In this document: positions 17,385 through 26,535 of the stretch, piece by piece
Position numbering within the stretch: the stretch's first letter is position 1
Layout: every line of letters starts with the position of its first letter
Assembly: GCA_023413135.1 (NCBI GenBank)
Contig: JAEZQK010000038.1
Location: 1 to 64,000, forward strand
Source: Bacillota bacterium
Lineage (GTDB): Bacteria > Bacillota > Clostridia > Christensenellales > Aristaeellaceae
Length of the DNA stretch: 64,000 nucleotides
Direction of reading: 5' to 3'
Made by a program: the position numbers and the translations under genes
The notes under the pieces: model-generated
Databases searched by the model: none
Told to the model about the DNA's origin: nothing
The model's input: the letters and a program-made list of their open reading frames with translations, nothing else

Positions 17385-20096
17385 ATGAAAAAGGCGCCCA
17401 CCTACAATTCCCTTGCCCTGGGCAGCATACGCATGAGGAAACGGCAATACGTAACGCTGGTGACCGGCATCGTGCTGGCGATCTTCTTTACATCCTTCAT
17501 GCTGCTCATGGGACAGAGCATTTATTATACGTATCAGGAGCGCTATTTCAGACAAGTGGGCCGGCAGGACGCCGTTATGCTGGACGCGGAGGATGTTCCG
17601 CCCGAAATGCATTTTGAAAGCGGATATGTGCAAAGCGTCGGCAATATCTTCATCATCGGCGTAACGGAGGGCGGGGAAACCGCCATCGCCTATTACGATG
17701 AGAAGGGTGAGGAACTGGCGTACCGGCAATGCGTACAAGGGCGCATGCCCGAGGCCGTGGGAGAGATCGCGGTGGAGCGCTCAAAGCTCCAGCGGCTGCG
17801 GGCGGATGTTCCATTGGGCGGTACATTGACCCTTTCCATAAAGGTGCCCGACGGAAACGGCTTTTTGCCCGACGCGGTCACGAAAGCATATACGCTGGTG
17901 GGCATCCTTGCGGAGCAGACCGCGTATCAGGAGGATAGATGGCAGTTCAACCAAAACAATTACCTTAGGTATCCCGGCGCGGTGGTATCCCGCGGGGAAC
18001 AGGTGGAGCCGGGCGGGCGGCCAGTCATCCACCGCCTTGTGCAGCTTTCGCCGCTTTATATAAACCCGGCGACTGCGGAGATCGTAGGAAATGGGGAGCA
18101 TCGCTACTGGGTGGATTACTACGGCTTCCAATTGTTTTACGGTTCCGATTCCAACATCAGCATGACGGCAATCATGGTGGTCATGCTGGGGATCGTGCTG
18201 GTGGGTGTGGCATGCATGGGGATCGCCGGTTCGTTCTCCATGATGCTGTCCGAGCGCCGCGCCCAGATCGGCATGCTCAGGGCCGTTGGCGCAACCCGCA
18301 GGCAGATCCGCCGCATCTTTGGCCGGGAGGCGCTTGTCATCGCCCTTATCATGGCACCGGCCGCCATCGCGCTGTCGCACCTTGCCGTGTGGGGGCTGAC
18401 CAAAGCCCTTGGGCTTTTCTATTTCGCGGTATCATGGTTTTTGCCCCTGGAATTACTGCTTTCCATTGCCTTTGTGATGGCCGCCGCATTCCTACCGCTC
18501 TTGGAGGCGTCCCGGGTTTCACCCATGCAGGCCATTCGCGAAACGTCGCTGCTGCGGGCGAAAAAGCGAATGCGTGTACGGGCAAGAGAAGCCTTCTGGC
18601 CGCCCAGCCTGCTGGCCCAGCGGCACATGCGGCTGTACCGGGCGAAGCAGACGGGCGTTTGGGCGGTGGCCGCCCTGAGCCTGATCGTTTTGACGCTGGG
18701 GTTCAGCGCGGTATGGAATATATTCGCAAACAGAATAGACGACGGATATGATTTCCTGATTGAAACCACCTATAGTCAAGCAGACGGTTTTGTGGAAGAA
18801 AGTGCGCTCCGGCCGCTGCTGACGGAGGGAGACCTAATGGAGGCGGCGGCGCTGCCGCTGGTTGGGAGTATACAGGCCTCCAAGTCTGTTATGGTCAATT
18901 TGCTGCTGAAAAGCGTAAGCGAATACCTGACGGGTCACGACGTTCCTGCGTTCGAATATGGATATTTAACGGATGAAACGCAATCGGGCGGGGACTGGGA
19001 ACCCTGGTGGGGGGATGAACGCAGGCGGTACCAGGCGTTTAAAAAGCGCCAGAATATTGATGCGGAAATGGTTTCCAAGCAGATGTCGGCCTTGTCCCCG
19101 GAAATGGCCGGGCAGCTCGAGCCCTATGTGCTTTCGGGGGCGATCGACATCGAGGCGCTCAATACAGGCCGTGAGGTATTGATCGTTGCGCCGGACAAAA
19201 TGTACGTACAATTCGACAGGGATGCCAATGGGAATGTAATCGGGGGAGGATACGGCTCGAAACCTGAAAAGGGTAAGCGCTATGACAAGGTGCTTGTAAA
19301 TGACATGTTCCACCCCGGAGATACGCTTGCCCTGTGCAGGCTGTACATGGAGGGCGGAGAAACCGGCCGGGAGGATGAGAACGGATACGATTATGACGCC
19401 ATCCGGCGCATGGACAAAACCGTGCACATCGGCGCGGTGCTGTCGGATGAGATGCCGCGGCATCTGGCGGCCCACATCGACGCCGGAAGAGGATCATTGA
19501 TCACCACCTTGGCGGGGCTTGACGCCATGGGCTTTGAAACCAGCGGGTACAAGAGCCTGTCGGTAAAGCTTACGGATGTTCCGGATGAGCAAACGGAAGC
19601 ATACCTGGAAACCGTACTGTCGGACATCGCAAACCGCGCGGAAGACTTGCGGTTTTACTCAGCCTTCGCGTCCGCGCGGGAAAGGCTTCAATGGCAAATG
19701 ATGATGATCGTAAGCAATCTCGCGGTGTTGATCCTGTTCTTCGCCCTCTGCGTCAGCATGGTCAACAATGCCGTCACCGGGCGCATCCGCTCCGACAAAC
19801 GGGCCATTGGCACACTGCGGGCGGTGGGCGCGCCGCTTCGGGTGATCATATCCTCTTACCTCAATCAAGTGGTGATCATGCTGTCGTGGGGCCTGGCGGC
19901 GGGGGTGCTTATCAGCGGCGCCATCCTTGCATACCAGGCATACGAAGAGATCCTTCCCGAGGGAATGGTTCTGCCGCTGGCCGGAGTTATGGCGCTGTAT
20001 GTGCTGATGATCCTGCTCTTTTGCGGCATTAACCTCCGCGCGCGCATCCGTGGGATCGTGCGGTCCAGCATTATTGACAACATCCGGGAGCTGTAA
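17331..20096 (+). CDS. FtsX-domain ABC permease, copy 2, fused to an ATPase remnant
   Basis: From ATG 17385 the 903 residues align end to end with copies 1 and 3. Upstream and in frame, ATG 17331 (after GGGGAG) gives 18 extra residues, MKIMRRKALLKTFAPGAA. Codons 1-13 match the start of the cassette ATPase (MEIMRCQALCKTFA) and the last codons match its end, so almost the entire ATPase gene was deleted in frame. Translation most likely now starts at the ATPase ribosome binding site. Domain layout is as in copy 1; the ectodomains differ most between copies. It has no ATPase of its own. Confidence 0.85.
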   Translation: MKIMRRKALLKTFAPGAAMKKAPTYNSLALGSIRMRKRQYVTLVTGIVLAIFFTSFMLLMGQSIYYTYQERYFRQVGRQDAVMLDAEDVPPEMHFESGYVQSVGNIFIIGVTEGGETAIAYYDEKGEELAYRQCVQGRMPEAVGEIAVERSKLQRLRADVPLGGTLTLSIKVPDGNGFLPDAVTKAYTLVGILAEQTAYQEDRWQFNQNNYLRYPGAVVSRGEQVEPGGRPVIHRLVQLSPLYINPATAEIVGNGEHRYWVDYYGFQLFYGSDSNISMTAIMVVMLGIVLVGVACMGIAGSFSMMLSERRAQIGMLRAVGATRRQIRRIFGREALVIALIMAPAAIALSHLAVWGLTKALGLFYFAVSWFLPLELLLSIAFVMAAAFLPLLEASRVSPMQAIRETSLLRAKKRMRVRAREAFWPPSLLAQRHMRLYRAKQTGVWAVAALSLIVLTLGFSAVWNIFANRIDDGYDFLIETTYSQADGFVEESALRPLLTEGDLMEAAALPLVGSIQASKSVMVNLLLKSVSEYLTGHDVPAFEYGYLTDETQSGGDWEPWWGDERRRYQAFKKRQNIDAEMVSKQMSALSPEMAGQLEPYVLSGAIDIEALNTGREVLIVAPDKMYVQFDRDANGNVIGGGYGSKPEKGKRYDKVLVNDMFHPGDTLALCRLYMEGGETGREDENGYDYDAIRRMDKTVHIGAVLSDEMPRHLAAHIDAGRGSLITTLAGLDAMGFETSGYKSLSVKLTDVPDEQTEAYLETVLSDIANRAEDLRFYSAFASARERLQWQMMMIVSNLAVLILFFALCVSMVNNAVTGRIRSDKRAIGTLRAVGAPLRVIISSYLNQVVIMLSWGLAAGVLISGAILAYQAYEEILPEGMVLPLAGVMALYVLMILLFCGINLRARIRGIVRSSIIDNIREL

Positions 20097-20123
20097 GAGC
20101 CGGTGCAATAGTATAAGCTGATG

Positions 20124-20235
20124 TGTCCGTTCCGCCTGCCGCTTTTGCATCGCCGCCTTAAGAAAACGTAAGGCGGCGGTCACTTGACCGCAAGCTTTCG
20201 GCGGTACAATGGATCCGTAAGGGGGGGATGCGGCC
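20124..20235 (+). repeat. Duplicated kinase 3' end and ABC promoter region
   Basis: This segment repeats 13819-13928: the last codons of the histidine kinase, the 9-bp hairpin and the leader up to the ATPase start. It shows that cassette 3 arose by duplication of a unit whose left end lay inside the kinase gene. It contains TTGACC (20184-20189) and TACAAT (20205-20210), while the original has CTAACC in the -35 position. Confidence 0.8.
20184..20210 (+). promoter_or_regulatory. Candidate promoter of ABC cassette 3
   Basis: TTGACC and TACAAT with a 15-nt spacer, shorter than optimal. The spacer holds the dyad CCGC-AAGCTT-TCGGCGG, a possible response-regulator site that is also present upstream of cassette 1. 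Confidence 0.4.
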
Positions 20236-20925
20236 ATGGAAATCATGCGGTGTGAGGCGCTGTGCAAGACCTTTGCCTCGGGGGAGACGGCGGTCCACGC
20301 GGTGCGGGATACCAGCCTATCCTTTGAAAAAGGCGAGTTCGTGGCGGTCACCGGTCCCAGCGGATCGGGAAAATCTACGCTGCTTCATATGCTGGGAGGT
20401 CTGGAGTATCCCTCCTCCGGCAAGGTTTTCTTTCAGGATGCCGATCTTTTCGCCTACAACGACAACCAGCTTTCGGTGCTTAGGCGGCGGAGATTCGGCT
20501 TTGTGTTCCAATCCTATAATCTGGTGAAAGAGCTGACCGGTTACGAGAATATACTGCTTCCTGTCATGCTGGACAAAAAGAAGCCGGATCAAAAGTATAT
20601 TGACAAGCTCATCGATATGCTGGAGATCGGGGACAGGACAAGCCACCTGCCCGGCGCGCTGTCGGGCGGGCAGCAGCAGCGGATCTCCATCGCCCGGGCC
20701 CTTGCCAACAAGCCTGCCGTGCTGTTTGCCGACGAGCCCACCGGGAACCTGGACGGGAAGTCCGGCCGGGAGGTACTCTCCCTATTGCGCTACGTGGGCC
20801 AGGAGCTGGGCGTAACGCTGATTCTGGTGACCCACGACCTTGCCATTGCCGAGCAGGCCGGCCGCATCCTTTCGCTCTCGGACGGCGCCGTCATATCAGA
20901 CAGCGGGCGGGGGGCGCAGCCATGA
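20236..20925 (+). CDS. ABC transporter ATPase, the only intact copy of the locus
   Basis: 229 aa with Walker A GPSGSGKST (40-48), Q-loop FVFQSYN, signature LSGGQQQR (142-149), Walker B VLFADEPTG and H-switch LVTHD. Length and sequence are those of MacB/LolD/BceA-type ATPases, which dimerise beneath FtsX permeases. ATG 20236 is preceded by a GGGGGGATG-rich ribosome binding site. The stop overlaps the start of permease 3. Because the other two cassettes have a nonsense or deleted ATPase, this protein probably powers all three permeases. Confidence 0.93.
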   Translation: MEIMRCEALCKTFASGETAVHAVRDTSLSFEKGEFVAVTGPSGSGKSTLLHMLGGLEYPSSGKVFFQDADLFAYNDNQLSVLRRRRFGFVFQSYNLVKELTGYENILLPVMLDKKKPDQKYIDKLIDMLEIGDRTSHLPGALSGGQQQRISIARALANKPAVLFADEPTGNLDGKSGREVLSLLRYVGQELGVTLILVTHDLAIAEQAGRILSLSDGAVISDSGRGAQP

Positions 20926-23633
20926 AAAAGGCGCCCACCTACAATGCCCTGGCCCTGGGCAGCATACGCATGAGGAAACGGCAATACGTAACGCTGGTCA
21001 CCGGCATCGTGCTGGCGATCTTCTTTACATCCTCCATGCTGCTCATGGGGCAGAGCATCCATCATACCTATCAGGAGCGCTATTTCCGCCAGGTGGGCAG
21101 GCAGGACGCCGTTATGCTGGATGCGGAGGATGTTTCGCCCGAAACGCTAATGGAAAGCGGATATGTGCAAAACATCGGCAATGTTTTCATTATTGGCGAG
21201 ACGGAGGGCGGGGAAACCCCCATCGCTTATTATGATGAGACGGGGGAGGCGCTGGCGTACCGGCAATGCGTGGAAGGCCGCATGCCCGAGGCTGTGGGAG
21301 AAATCGCAATGGAGCGCTCAAAGCTCCAGCGGCTGCGGACGGATGCCAAATTGGGCGATGCGTTGACCCTGCCCATAAAGGTGCCGGACGGGAACGGCTT
21401 TTTGCCCGACACAATCACGAAGACATATACGCTGGTGGGCATCCTTTCGGAGCAGACCGCATACCAGCAGGTGCATGGCTGGCGGTTCAGCGAAGATCAT
21501 TACCTTGAGTATCCCGGCGCGGTGGTTTCCCGCAGTGAACAGGTGGAGGCGGGCGGGCGACCCTTCGTACACCGCCTTTTGCAGCTTGCGCCGCTTCATA
21601 CAAACGTGGTGTTTACAAAGTATGCGGAAGATACGTTGCATCGCTATTGGGTAGATGACTTTGGCTTTCAATTATTCACGGAATCCGACAGCGGCATGCT
21701 GGCAGTCATGTTGATCATGCTAGGGATCGTGCTAGTTGGGGTGGCATGCATGGGGATCGCCGGCGCGTTCTCCATGATGCTGTCCGAGCGTCGCGCCCAG
21801 ATCGGCATGCTCCGGGCCGTTGGCGCAACCCGCAGGCAGATCCGCCGCATCTTTGGCCGGGAGGCGCTTGTCATCGCCCTTACCGTAGCGCCGGCCGCCA
21901 TCGCGCTGTCGCACCTTGCCGTATGGGGGCTGACCAAAGCCCTTGGCGGCGGGCTTCTCTATTTCGCGGCATCGTGGTTTTGGCCCTTGGAATTATTGCT
22001 TTCCATTGTCTTTGTGATGGCCGCCGCGTTCGTACCGCTCCTGAAGGCATCCCAGGTTTCACCCATGCAGGCCATTCGCGAAACGTCGCTGCTGCGGGCG
22101 AAAAAGCGGATGCATATCCATTTAAAGCAGGCTTTCTGGCCACCCAGCCTGCTGGCCCGGCGGCACATGCGGCTGTACCGCGCGAAGCAGACGGGCGTTT
22201 GGGCAGTGGCCGCCCTGAGCCTGATTATTTTGACGCTGGGATTTAGCGCGGTATGGAATACGCTCGCAAACGGAGCAGACGACGGGTATGATTTCCTGAT
22301 TGACACCTTTGGGGAATTAGACGGTTTCGTGGAAGAAAACGCGCTCCGCCCGCTTTTGACAGAGAGCGACCTAACGGAGGCGGCGGCGGTGCCGCTGGCC
22401 CAGAGCATACAGGCCGCCAAGTCCGTTAAAGTTCATTTGCTGCTGGACAGCGTAAGCGAATACCTGACAGGCCAGAGTCTTCCTCGAAGCGACTACGCTT
22501 ATCTGCTGGACGACGCGCCACCGGGCGAAGATCAGATTTCCTGGCGGGAGATTCAACGCAGGCAATACCAGTCGCTTAAAAAACAGTTCGATATCGATGC
22601 GAAAATGGTCAAAACATGGATGTACGCCTGGTTCCCGGAGATGGTCGCCCTGCTCAAGCCCTATGTGCTTTCGGGGGAGATCGACATCCAGGCGCTCAAT
22701 GAAGGCCGTGAGGTATTGATCATAGCGCCGGACCAAATATACGTACAATTCAATAGGGATGCCAATGGGAATATAGTCGGGGAAGGATACGGCTCGAAAC
22801 TTGAAAAGGACGAACGCTACGACAAGATGCTTGTAAATGACATGTTCCATCCCGGAGATACACTTACACTGTGCAGGCTCTATACGGAAGGCGGCTATAC
22901 CGGCCGGGAGGATGAGGACGGATTCGATTACGCAGCCATCCGCCGCGAAGACAGCGCTGTGCGCATCGGCGCGGTGCTCTCGGATGAGATGCCGCGGTAT
23001 GTAGCGGCCCACATCTACGCAGGAAGAGGAACATTGATCACCACCGTGGCGGGGCTTGACGCGCTGGGCTTTGAAACCAGCGGGTACAAAAGCCTGTCGG
23101 TAAAGCTTACGGGCACCCCGGATGAGCAAACGGAATCATACATGGAAACCGTGCTGTCGGATATCGCAAACCGCGGGGAAGATTTGCGTTTTTATTCCGC
23201 CTTCGCGACCGCGCGGAGCAGGCTGCAATGGCAAATGATGCTGACCGCCAGTCTTCTCGCGGTGCTGATCCTGTTCTTTGCCATCTGCGTCAGCATGGTC
23301 AACAATGCCGTCACCGGGCGCATCCGCTCCGACAAGCGGGCCATTGGCACGCTGCGGGCGGTGGGCGCGCCGCTTCGGGTGATCATATCCTCCTACCTAA
23401 ACCAGGTGGGGATCATGCTGTCGTGGGGCCTGGCGGCGGGGCTGCTTATCAGTGGCGCTATCCTTGCATACCAGGCATACGAAGGAATCCTTCCCGAGGG
23501 AATGGTTCTGCCGCTGGCCGGGGTTATGGCGCTGTATGTGCTGATGATCCTACTCTTTTGCGGGATCAACCTCCGGGCGCGCGTCCGAGGGATCGTGCGG
23601 TCCAGCATTATTGACAATATTAGGGAGCTGTAA
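20922..23633 (+). CDS. FtsX-domain ABC permease, copy 3 (903 aa)
   Basis: Same architecture as copies 1 and 2: N-terminal helix (22-44), ectodomain 1, FtsX group with MLSERRAQIGMLRAVGATRRQI, ectodomain 2, and C-terminal FtsX group with AIGTLRAVGAPLR. It overlaps the intact ATPase gene by 4 nt (ATGA) and is thus the best placed to form a complete ATPase-permease pair. The membrane parts are almost identical between copies, while residues about 460-700 vary in sequence and length, as expected if the ectodomains have diverged in ligand. Confidence 0.92.
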   Translation: MKKAPTYNALALGSIRMRKRQYVTLVTGIVLAIFFTSSMLLMGQSIHHTYQERYFRQVGRQDAVMLDAEDVSPETLMESGYVQNIGNVFIIGETEGGETPIAYYDETGEALAYRQCVEGRMPEAVGEIAMERSKLQRLRTDAKLGDALTLPIKVPDGNGFLPDTITKTYTLVGILSEQTAYQQVHGWRFSEDHYLEYPGAVVSRSEQVEAGGRPFVHRLLQLAPLHTNVVFTKYAEDTLHRYWVDDFGFQLFTESDSGMLAVMLIMLGIVLVGVACMGIAGAFSMMLSERRAQIGMLRAVGATRRQIRRIFGREALVIALTVAPAAIALSHLAVWGLTKALGGGLLYFAASWFWPLELLLSIVFVMAAAFVPLLKASQVSPMQAIRETSLLRAKKRMHIHLKQAFWPPSLLARRHMRLYRAKQTGVWAVAALSLIILTLGFSAVWNTLANGADDGYDFLIDTFGELDGFVEENALRPLLTESDLTEAAAVPLAQSIQAAKSVKVHLLLDSVSEYLTGQSLPRSDYAYLLDDAPPGEDQISWREIQRRQYQSLKKQFDIDAKMVKTWMYAWFPEMVALLKPYVLSGEIDIQALNEGREVLIIAPDQIYVQFNRDANGNIVGEGYGSKLEKDERYDKMLVNDMFHPGDTLTLCRLYTEGGYTGREDEDGFDYAAIRREDSAVRIGAVLSDEMPRYVAAHIYAGRGTLITTVAGLDALGFETSGYKSLSVKLTGTPDEQTESYMETVLSDIANRGEDLRFYSAFATARSRLQWQMMLTASLLAVLILFFAICVSMVNNAVTGRIRSDKRAIGTLRAVGAPLRVIISSYLNQVGIMLSWGLAAGLLISGAILAYQAYEGILPEGMVLPLAGVMALYVLMILLFCGINLRARVRGIVRSSIIDNIREL

Positions 23634-23652
23634 GAAATGGAGGGTCATTTCG

Positions 23653-24954
23653 ATGCGCAGACTGGTACTTTGTCTATGTCTCCTATTCATTCCCTGCTTT
23701 TTTGCGCTGGCGGCGGAGCAGCCGTTTGCGATAGACACCGTTCATACCTATACCGGTATGGACCGTCCCTGGGGGCAGGGGTATACGCCGGCCACCTCCG
23801 GAAACACCATGACCATCGTCCTGCCGCTTTTGTCGGATGTGGCGCAAGGGGACATCACCGCCACCCTTGCACCCAAGAACTCAAAAAGCGCGCCATTTAA
23901 GCTGCAGGGGCTTGAAAAGCAATTTTCGCAAAAGGAATATACATTTAAACAGGACAAGGCAAGCGCGTATCTTGTGACATTCAAACTGGAGCTGTACCCT
24001 TCCCGGCTAAACGGTGAATACCCGCTTGTCATCACCGTTTCCGGTCTCGACGGTCAAGGGAACAATATTTCGCAGGCATTTGACCTGGAAGCCGTTGTGG
24101 CCGGCGGACGAGAGGATACCGAAGCGCCCCAGGCGGAGATCACCGCGTTTGAGGCGGGCGGCAAATACCTGAATGCCGGGGAAACGGGCGAGCTTCGCCT
24201 GACGGTGCGCAACACCAGCGCCACCCGCACCATGAAGAACATGACGGTCAGGCTCCTGGATGCGTCGGGGGATGTGCTGCCCCTGAATGTGGATACGGTG
24301 CGCGTCGGGCAGCTTTCCGCCGGGGAAAGCGTTGAATGCGCCATTCCGGTACAGGTCGCCCAAAAGGCCGCCGCCCAGCTTCATCCCGTGGAGATTGCGG
24401 TCAACTATACCTACGCCGGCGGGAAGGCGGCAAATTCAACCGTCAAATATACCGTGGACATCCGGCAGCCCGTGCATCTTGCATATACTGAGGCGGTGCT
24501 TCCTGTGCGTGTAACGCAAGGGGATGTGCCTTCCTTCTCCATGACGCTGATGAATATGGGCAAGAGTACGCTGAGCAACGTCTTGCTGACTTTTAACGTA
24601 CCGGGACTGTCAAACGGCGGCAGCGTGCTGGCCGGGACCATTCTGCCTGGGGAAAGCAAGGCTGCGTCCACCAACTTCCGCGTGGACGGCGGCACGCTGG
24701 GCGAGGTGAGCGGAACGCTTACCATTTCCTATGAGGATGCCTACGGGGAAGCCCACGAAATAAAGCTGCCGCTGAATACCGTCATAGAGGAAAAAGTGGT
24801 GCAGGTTTATGGATCGCAGGAGAAAAAACAGGATGAAAAGCCATATCCTTTGTGGATCCCCTATACCGCCTTAGGAGTGCTGGCCTTCTTGCTGATTTTG
24901 CAGCGAATATTGTTGCTGCGGAAAATCCGCATACTGGAAGAGCGGCACTTGTAA
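23653..24954 (+). CDS. Secreted CARDB-like protein with C-terminal membrane anchor, 433 aa
   Basis: Signal peptide (MRRLVLCLCLLFIPCFFALA), then an extracellular beta-sandwich region. Two stretches read like CARDB/NEW3-type Ig-like domains (GETGELRLTVRNTSATRTMKN and the region QGDVPSFSMTLMNMGKSTL). A C-terminal membrane helix (WIPYTALGVLAFLLILQ) is followed by a short basic tail. GGAGGG sits 8 nt before the start. The gene lies 19 nt after permease 3 on the same strand, so it is likely the last gene of the ABC operon and may present or capture ligand outside the cell. That role is inference. Confidence 0.75.
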   Translation: MRRLVLCLCLLFIPCFFALAAEQPFAIDTVHTYTGMDRPWGQGYTPATSGNTMTIVLPLLSDVAQGDITATLAPKNSKSAPFKLQGLEKQFSQKEYTFKQDKASAYLVTFKLELYPSRLNGEYPLVITVSGLDGQGNNISQAFDLEAVVAGGREDTEAPQAEITAFEAGGKYLNAGETGELRLTVRNTSATRTMKNMTVRLLDASGDVLPLNVDTVRVGQLSAGESVECAIPVQVAQKAAAQLHPVEIAVNYTYAGGKAANSTVKYTVDIRQPVHLAYTEAVLPVRVTQGDVPSFSMTLMNMGKSTLSNVLLTFNVPGLSNGGSVLAGTILPGESKAASTNFRVDGGTLGEVSGTLTISYEDAYGEAHEIKLPLNTVIEEKVVQVYGSQEKKQDEKPYPLWIPYTALGVLAFLLILQRILLLRKIRILEERHL

Positions 24955-24981
24955 AATTGCCCTCGCAATTGTCCAAGAGAT

Positions 24982-26352
24982 TTAGATTATCCGGGCCTCA
25001 GCCGTCCGCGGCTGTCTGCGGGCGCTTAACAGGTACCATACCATGGAAGAAAGGCCGCGCAGCAGCGATGTAAGGCTGATAGCGCCCCATACGCCCAGAA
25101 CGCCCCAGATGTTCACGAACACCCATGCCAGCAGCACCCTAAGCACATTGGTCGCCACGCTTACAATGGAAGGGGGAAGCGTTCGGCCGATCCCCTTGAA
25201 GGTCCCACCCGACACCGCCTCCAGGCATTGAGGGATCTGGCAGAAGGCCAGGATCCGCAGGTACACGATCCCAAGCTGCTGTACACCGGGGTCAGGCAGG
25301 AAAAACCGAAACAAATCGCCGCCCAGGAACCACAAAAGCAGCGTTACCAGGATGCCCCATGTGCCCATGGCCCAAAGGGAAAGCTTGAACCCGCGCCGTA
25401 TCCGCGACCAGAGGCCCGCGCCGCAATTTTGGCCCATGAACGCCACCAGCGCGGAACCGTATCCGCCGCCGATGAGCCAGGTCATCGACTCGATTTGAGA
25501 GCCGATGCGCCCCACCGCCAGGGCGTCTTGCCCGAAGGGCGAGACCATGCTGGTAGAGATCATGGTCATGATGGTGAAAAATGCGCTTTCCGCGCTGATG
25601 GGTGCGCTCCAGCGGAATATCTGCTTTAAAATCTGTGCGCCGGGCTTTGTAAAAAACCGAAAGCTCCCAAACGGGCGGGAAGTGGAGCGGCGTACCGCCA
25701 GCGCCATCAACAGGAACGACACGCCCTGGGCGATCACCGTGGCGACGGCGGCGCCGGCAACGCCCATGTCAAAACCAAATATGAACAGCGGGTCCAACGC
25801 CATGTTGATGATGAGGCCGGCGGCGTTTACGAAAAACGGCACCCTGGAATTGCCCGAACCGTTGAAACACCCCACCATGGCCGCGGTCATGAAGCTGAAC
25901 GGGATGCCTATGGACACGATGGCCAAATAGCCTTCAGCCGAGGAAACCACCTCGGCTTCCTGTATGGCAAAAAAACCGATCAAGGGGCTTCGCAGGAAAA
26001 ATAACGCCAGCCCGAACAACACGCCAAGCACGGCGGAGAGCATGAAGGCGTTTTCGCCATAGCCTCTGGCGGCCGCCGCGTCACCCCGGCCCAGGCTCTG
26101 GCTCACGCCGATCTCCGCGCCCATGCGCCCCATCATCAAAAGAGACATGCTCAGCCACAGGAACAGGCCGCATGTTCCCGAGGCTGCCACCGCCACCGTA
26201 CCGCTTGGCAGCCTGCCCAGCCAGAACATATCGGTGAGGTTATAAGACATCTGGATCAATTGGGTGCCCATCACGGGCAGTGCAATAACGAAAAGCTTTT
26301 TCAGGATACCGTCAGTAGTCAGGTCATAGTTTGCGTTCCGTTTGTGCTGCAA
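24982..26352 (-). CDS. MATE-family multidrug exporter, 456 aa
   Basis: Twelve-helix sodium- or proton-coupled efflux pump. The N-terminal LTTDGILKKLFVIALPVMGTQ, VGCFNGSGNSRVPF and duplicated two-lobe layout are typical of the DinF/NorM superfamily. The start is TTG at 26352: AAAGGA lies 8 nt upstream and the protein then begins in the usual way. The longer open frame to 26577 would run through the divergent MarR promoter and gene start and is rejected. Divergent from a marR-type gene that probably controls it. The substrate is unknown. Confidence 0.88.
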   Translation of the reverse strand: MQHKRNANYDLTTDGILKKLFVIALPVMGTQLIQMSYNLTDMFWLGRLPSGTVAVAASGTCGLFLWLSMSLLMMGRMGAEIGVSQSLGRGDAAAARGYGENAFMLSAVLGVLFGLALFFLRSPLIGFFAIQEAEVVSSAEGYLAIVSIGIPFSFMTAAMVGCFNGSGNSRVPFFVNAAGLIINMALDPLFIFGFDMGVAGAAVATVIAQGVSFLLMALAVRRSTSRPFGSFRFFTKPGAQILKQIFRWSAPISAESAFFTIMTMISTSMVSPFGQDALAVGRIGSQIESMTWLIGGGYGSALVAFMGQNCGAGLWSRIRRGFKLSLWAMGTWGILVTLLLWFLGGDLFRFFLPDPGVQQLGIVYLRILAFCQIPQCLEAVSGGTFKGIGRTLPPSIVSVATNVLRVLLAWVFVNIWGVLGVWGAISLTSLLRGLSSMVWYLLSARRQPRTAEARII

Positions 26353-26436
26353 ATCGATTCGTCCTTTGTCTCCGGGCCGCCTTTCCTGGCGGCCACGACT
26401 TTTTTTGATCCTCTTTCGCAGTGCGAAGCGGGTATA

Positions 26437-26465
26437 ATCATACCATTTAGGGCATGAGTATTCAA
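26437..26465 (-). promoter_or_regulatory. Promoter of the MATE gene
   Basis: On the minus strand TTGAAT (26460-26465), 17-nt spacer, TATGAT (26437-26442). The dyad CTTTCGCA-G-TGCGAAG at 26412-26427 lies downstream of the start site and could be an operator. Confidence 0.6.
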
Positions 26466-26487
26466 GATGAGGAAACGCCTGGCCATT

Positions 26488-26522
26488 GACAACTTGAGTT
26501 TTATATAGTACTGTCCTATATA
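26488..26522 (+). promoter_or_regulatory. marR promoter with dyad operator
   Basis: TTGACA begins at about 26487 with a plausible -10 near 26510. The inverted repeat TATATAG (26502-26508), 7-nt spacer, CTATATA (26516-26522) covers the -10 region. MarR-family repressors bind such AT-rich dyads, so autorepression is likely. Confidence 0.55.
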
Positions 26523-26535
26523 GGTGATGGACGTG

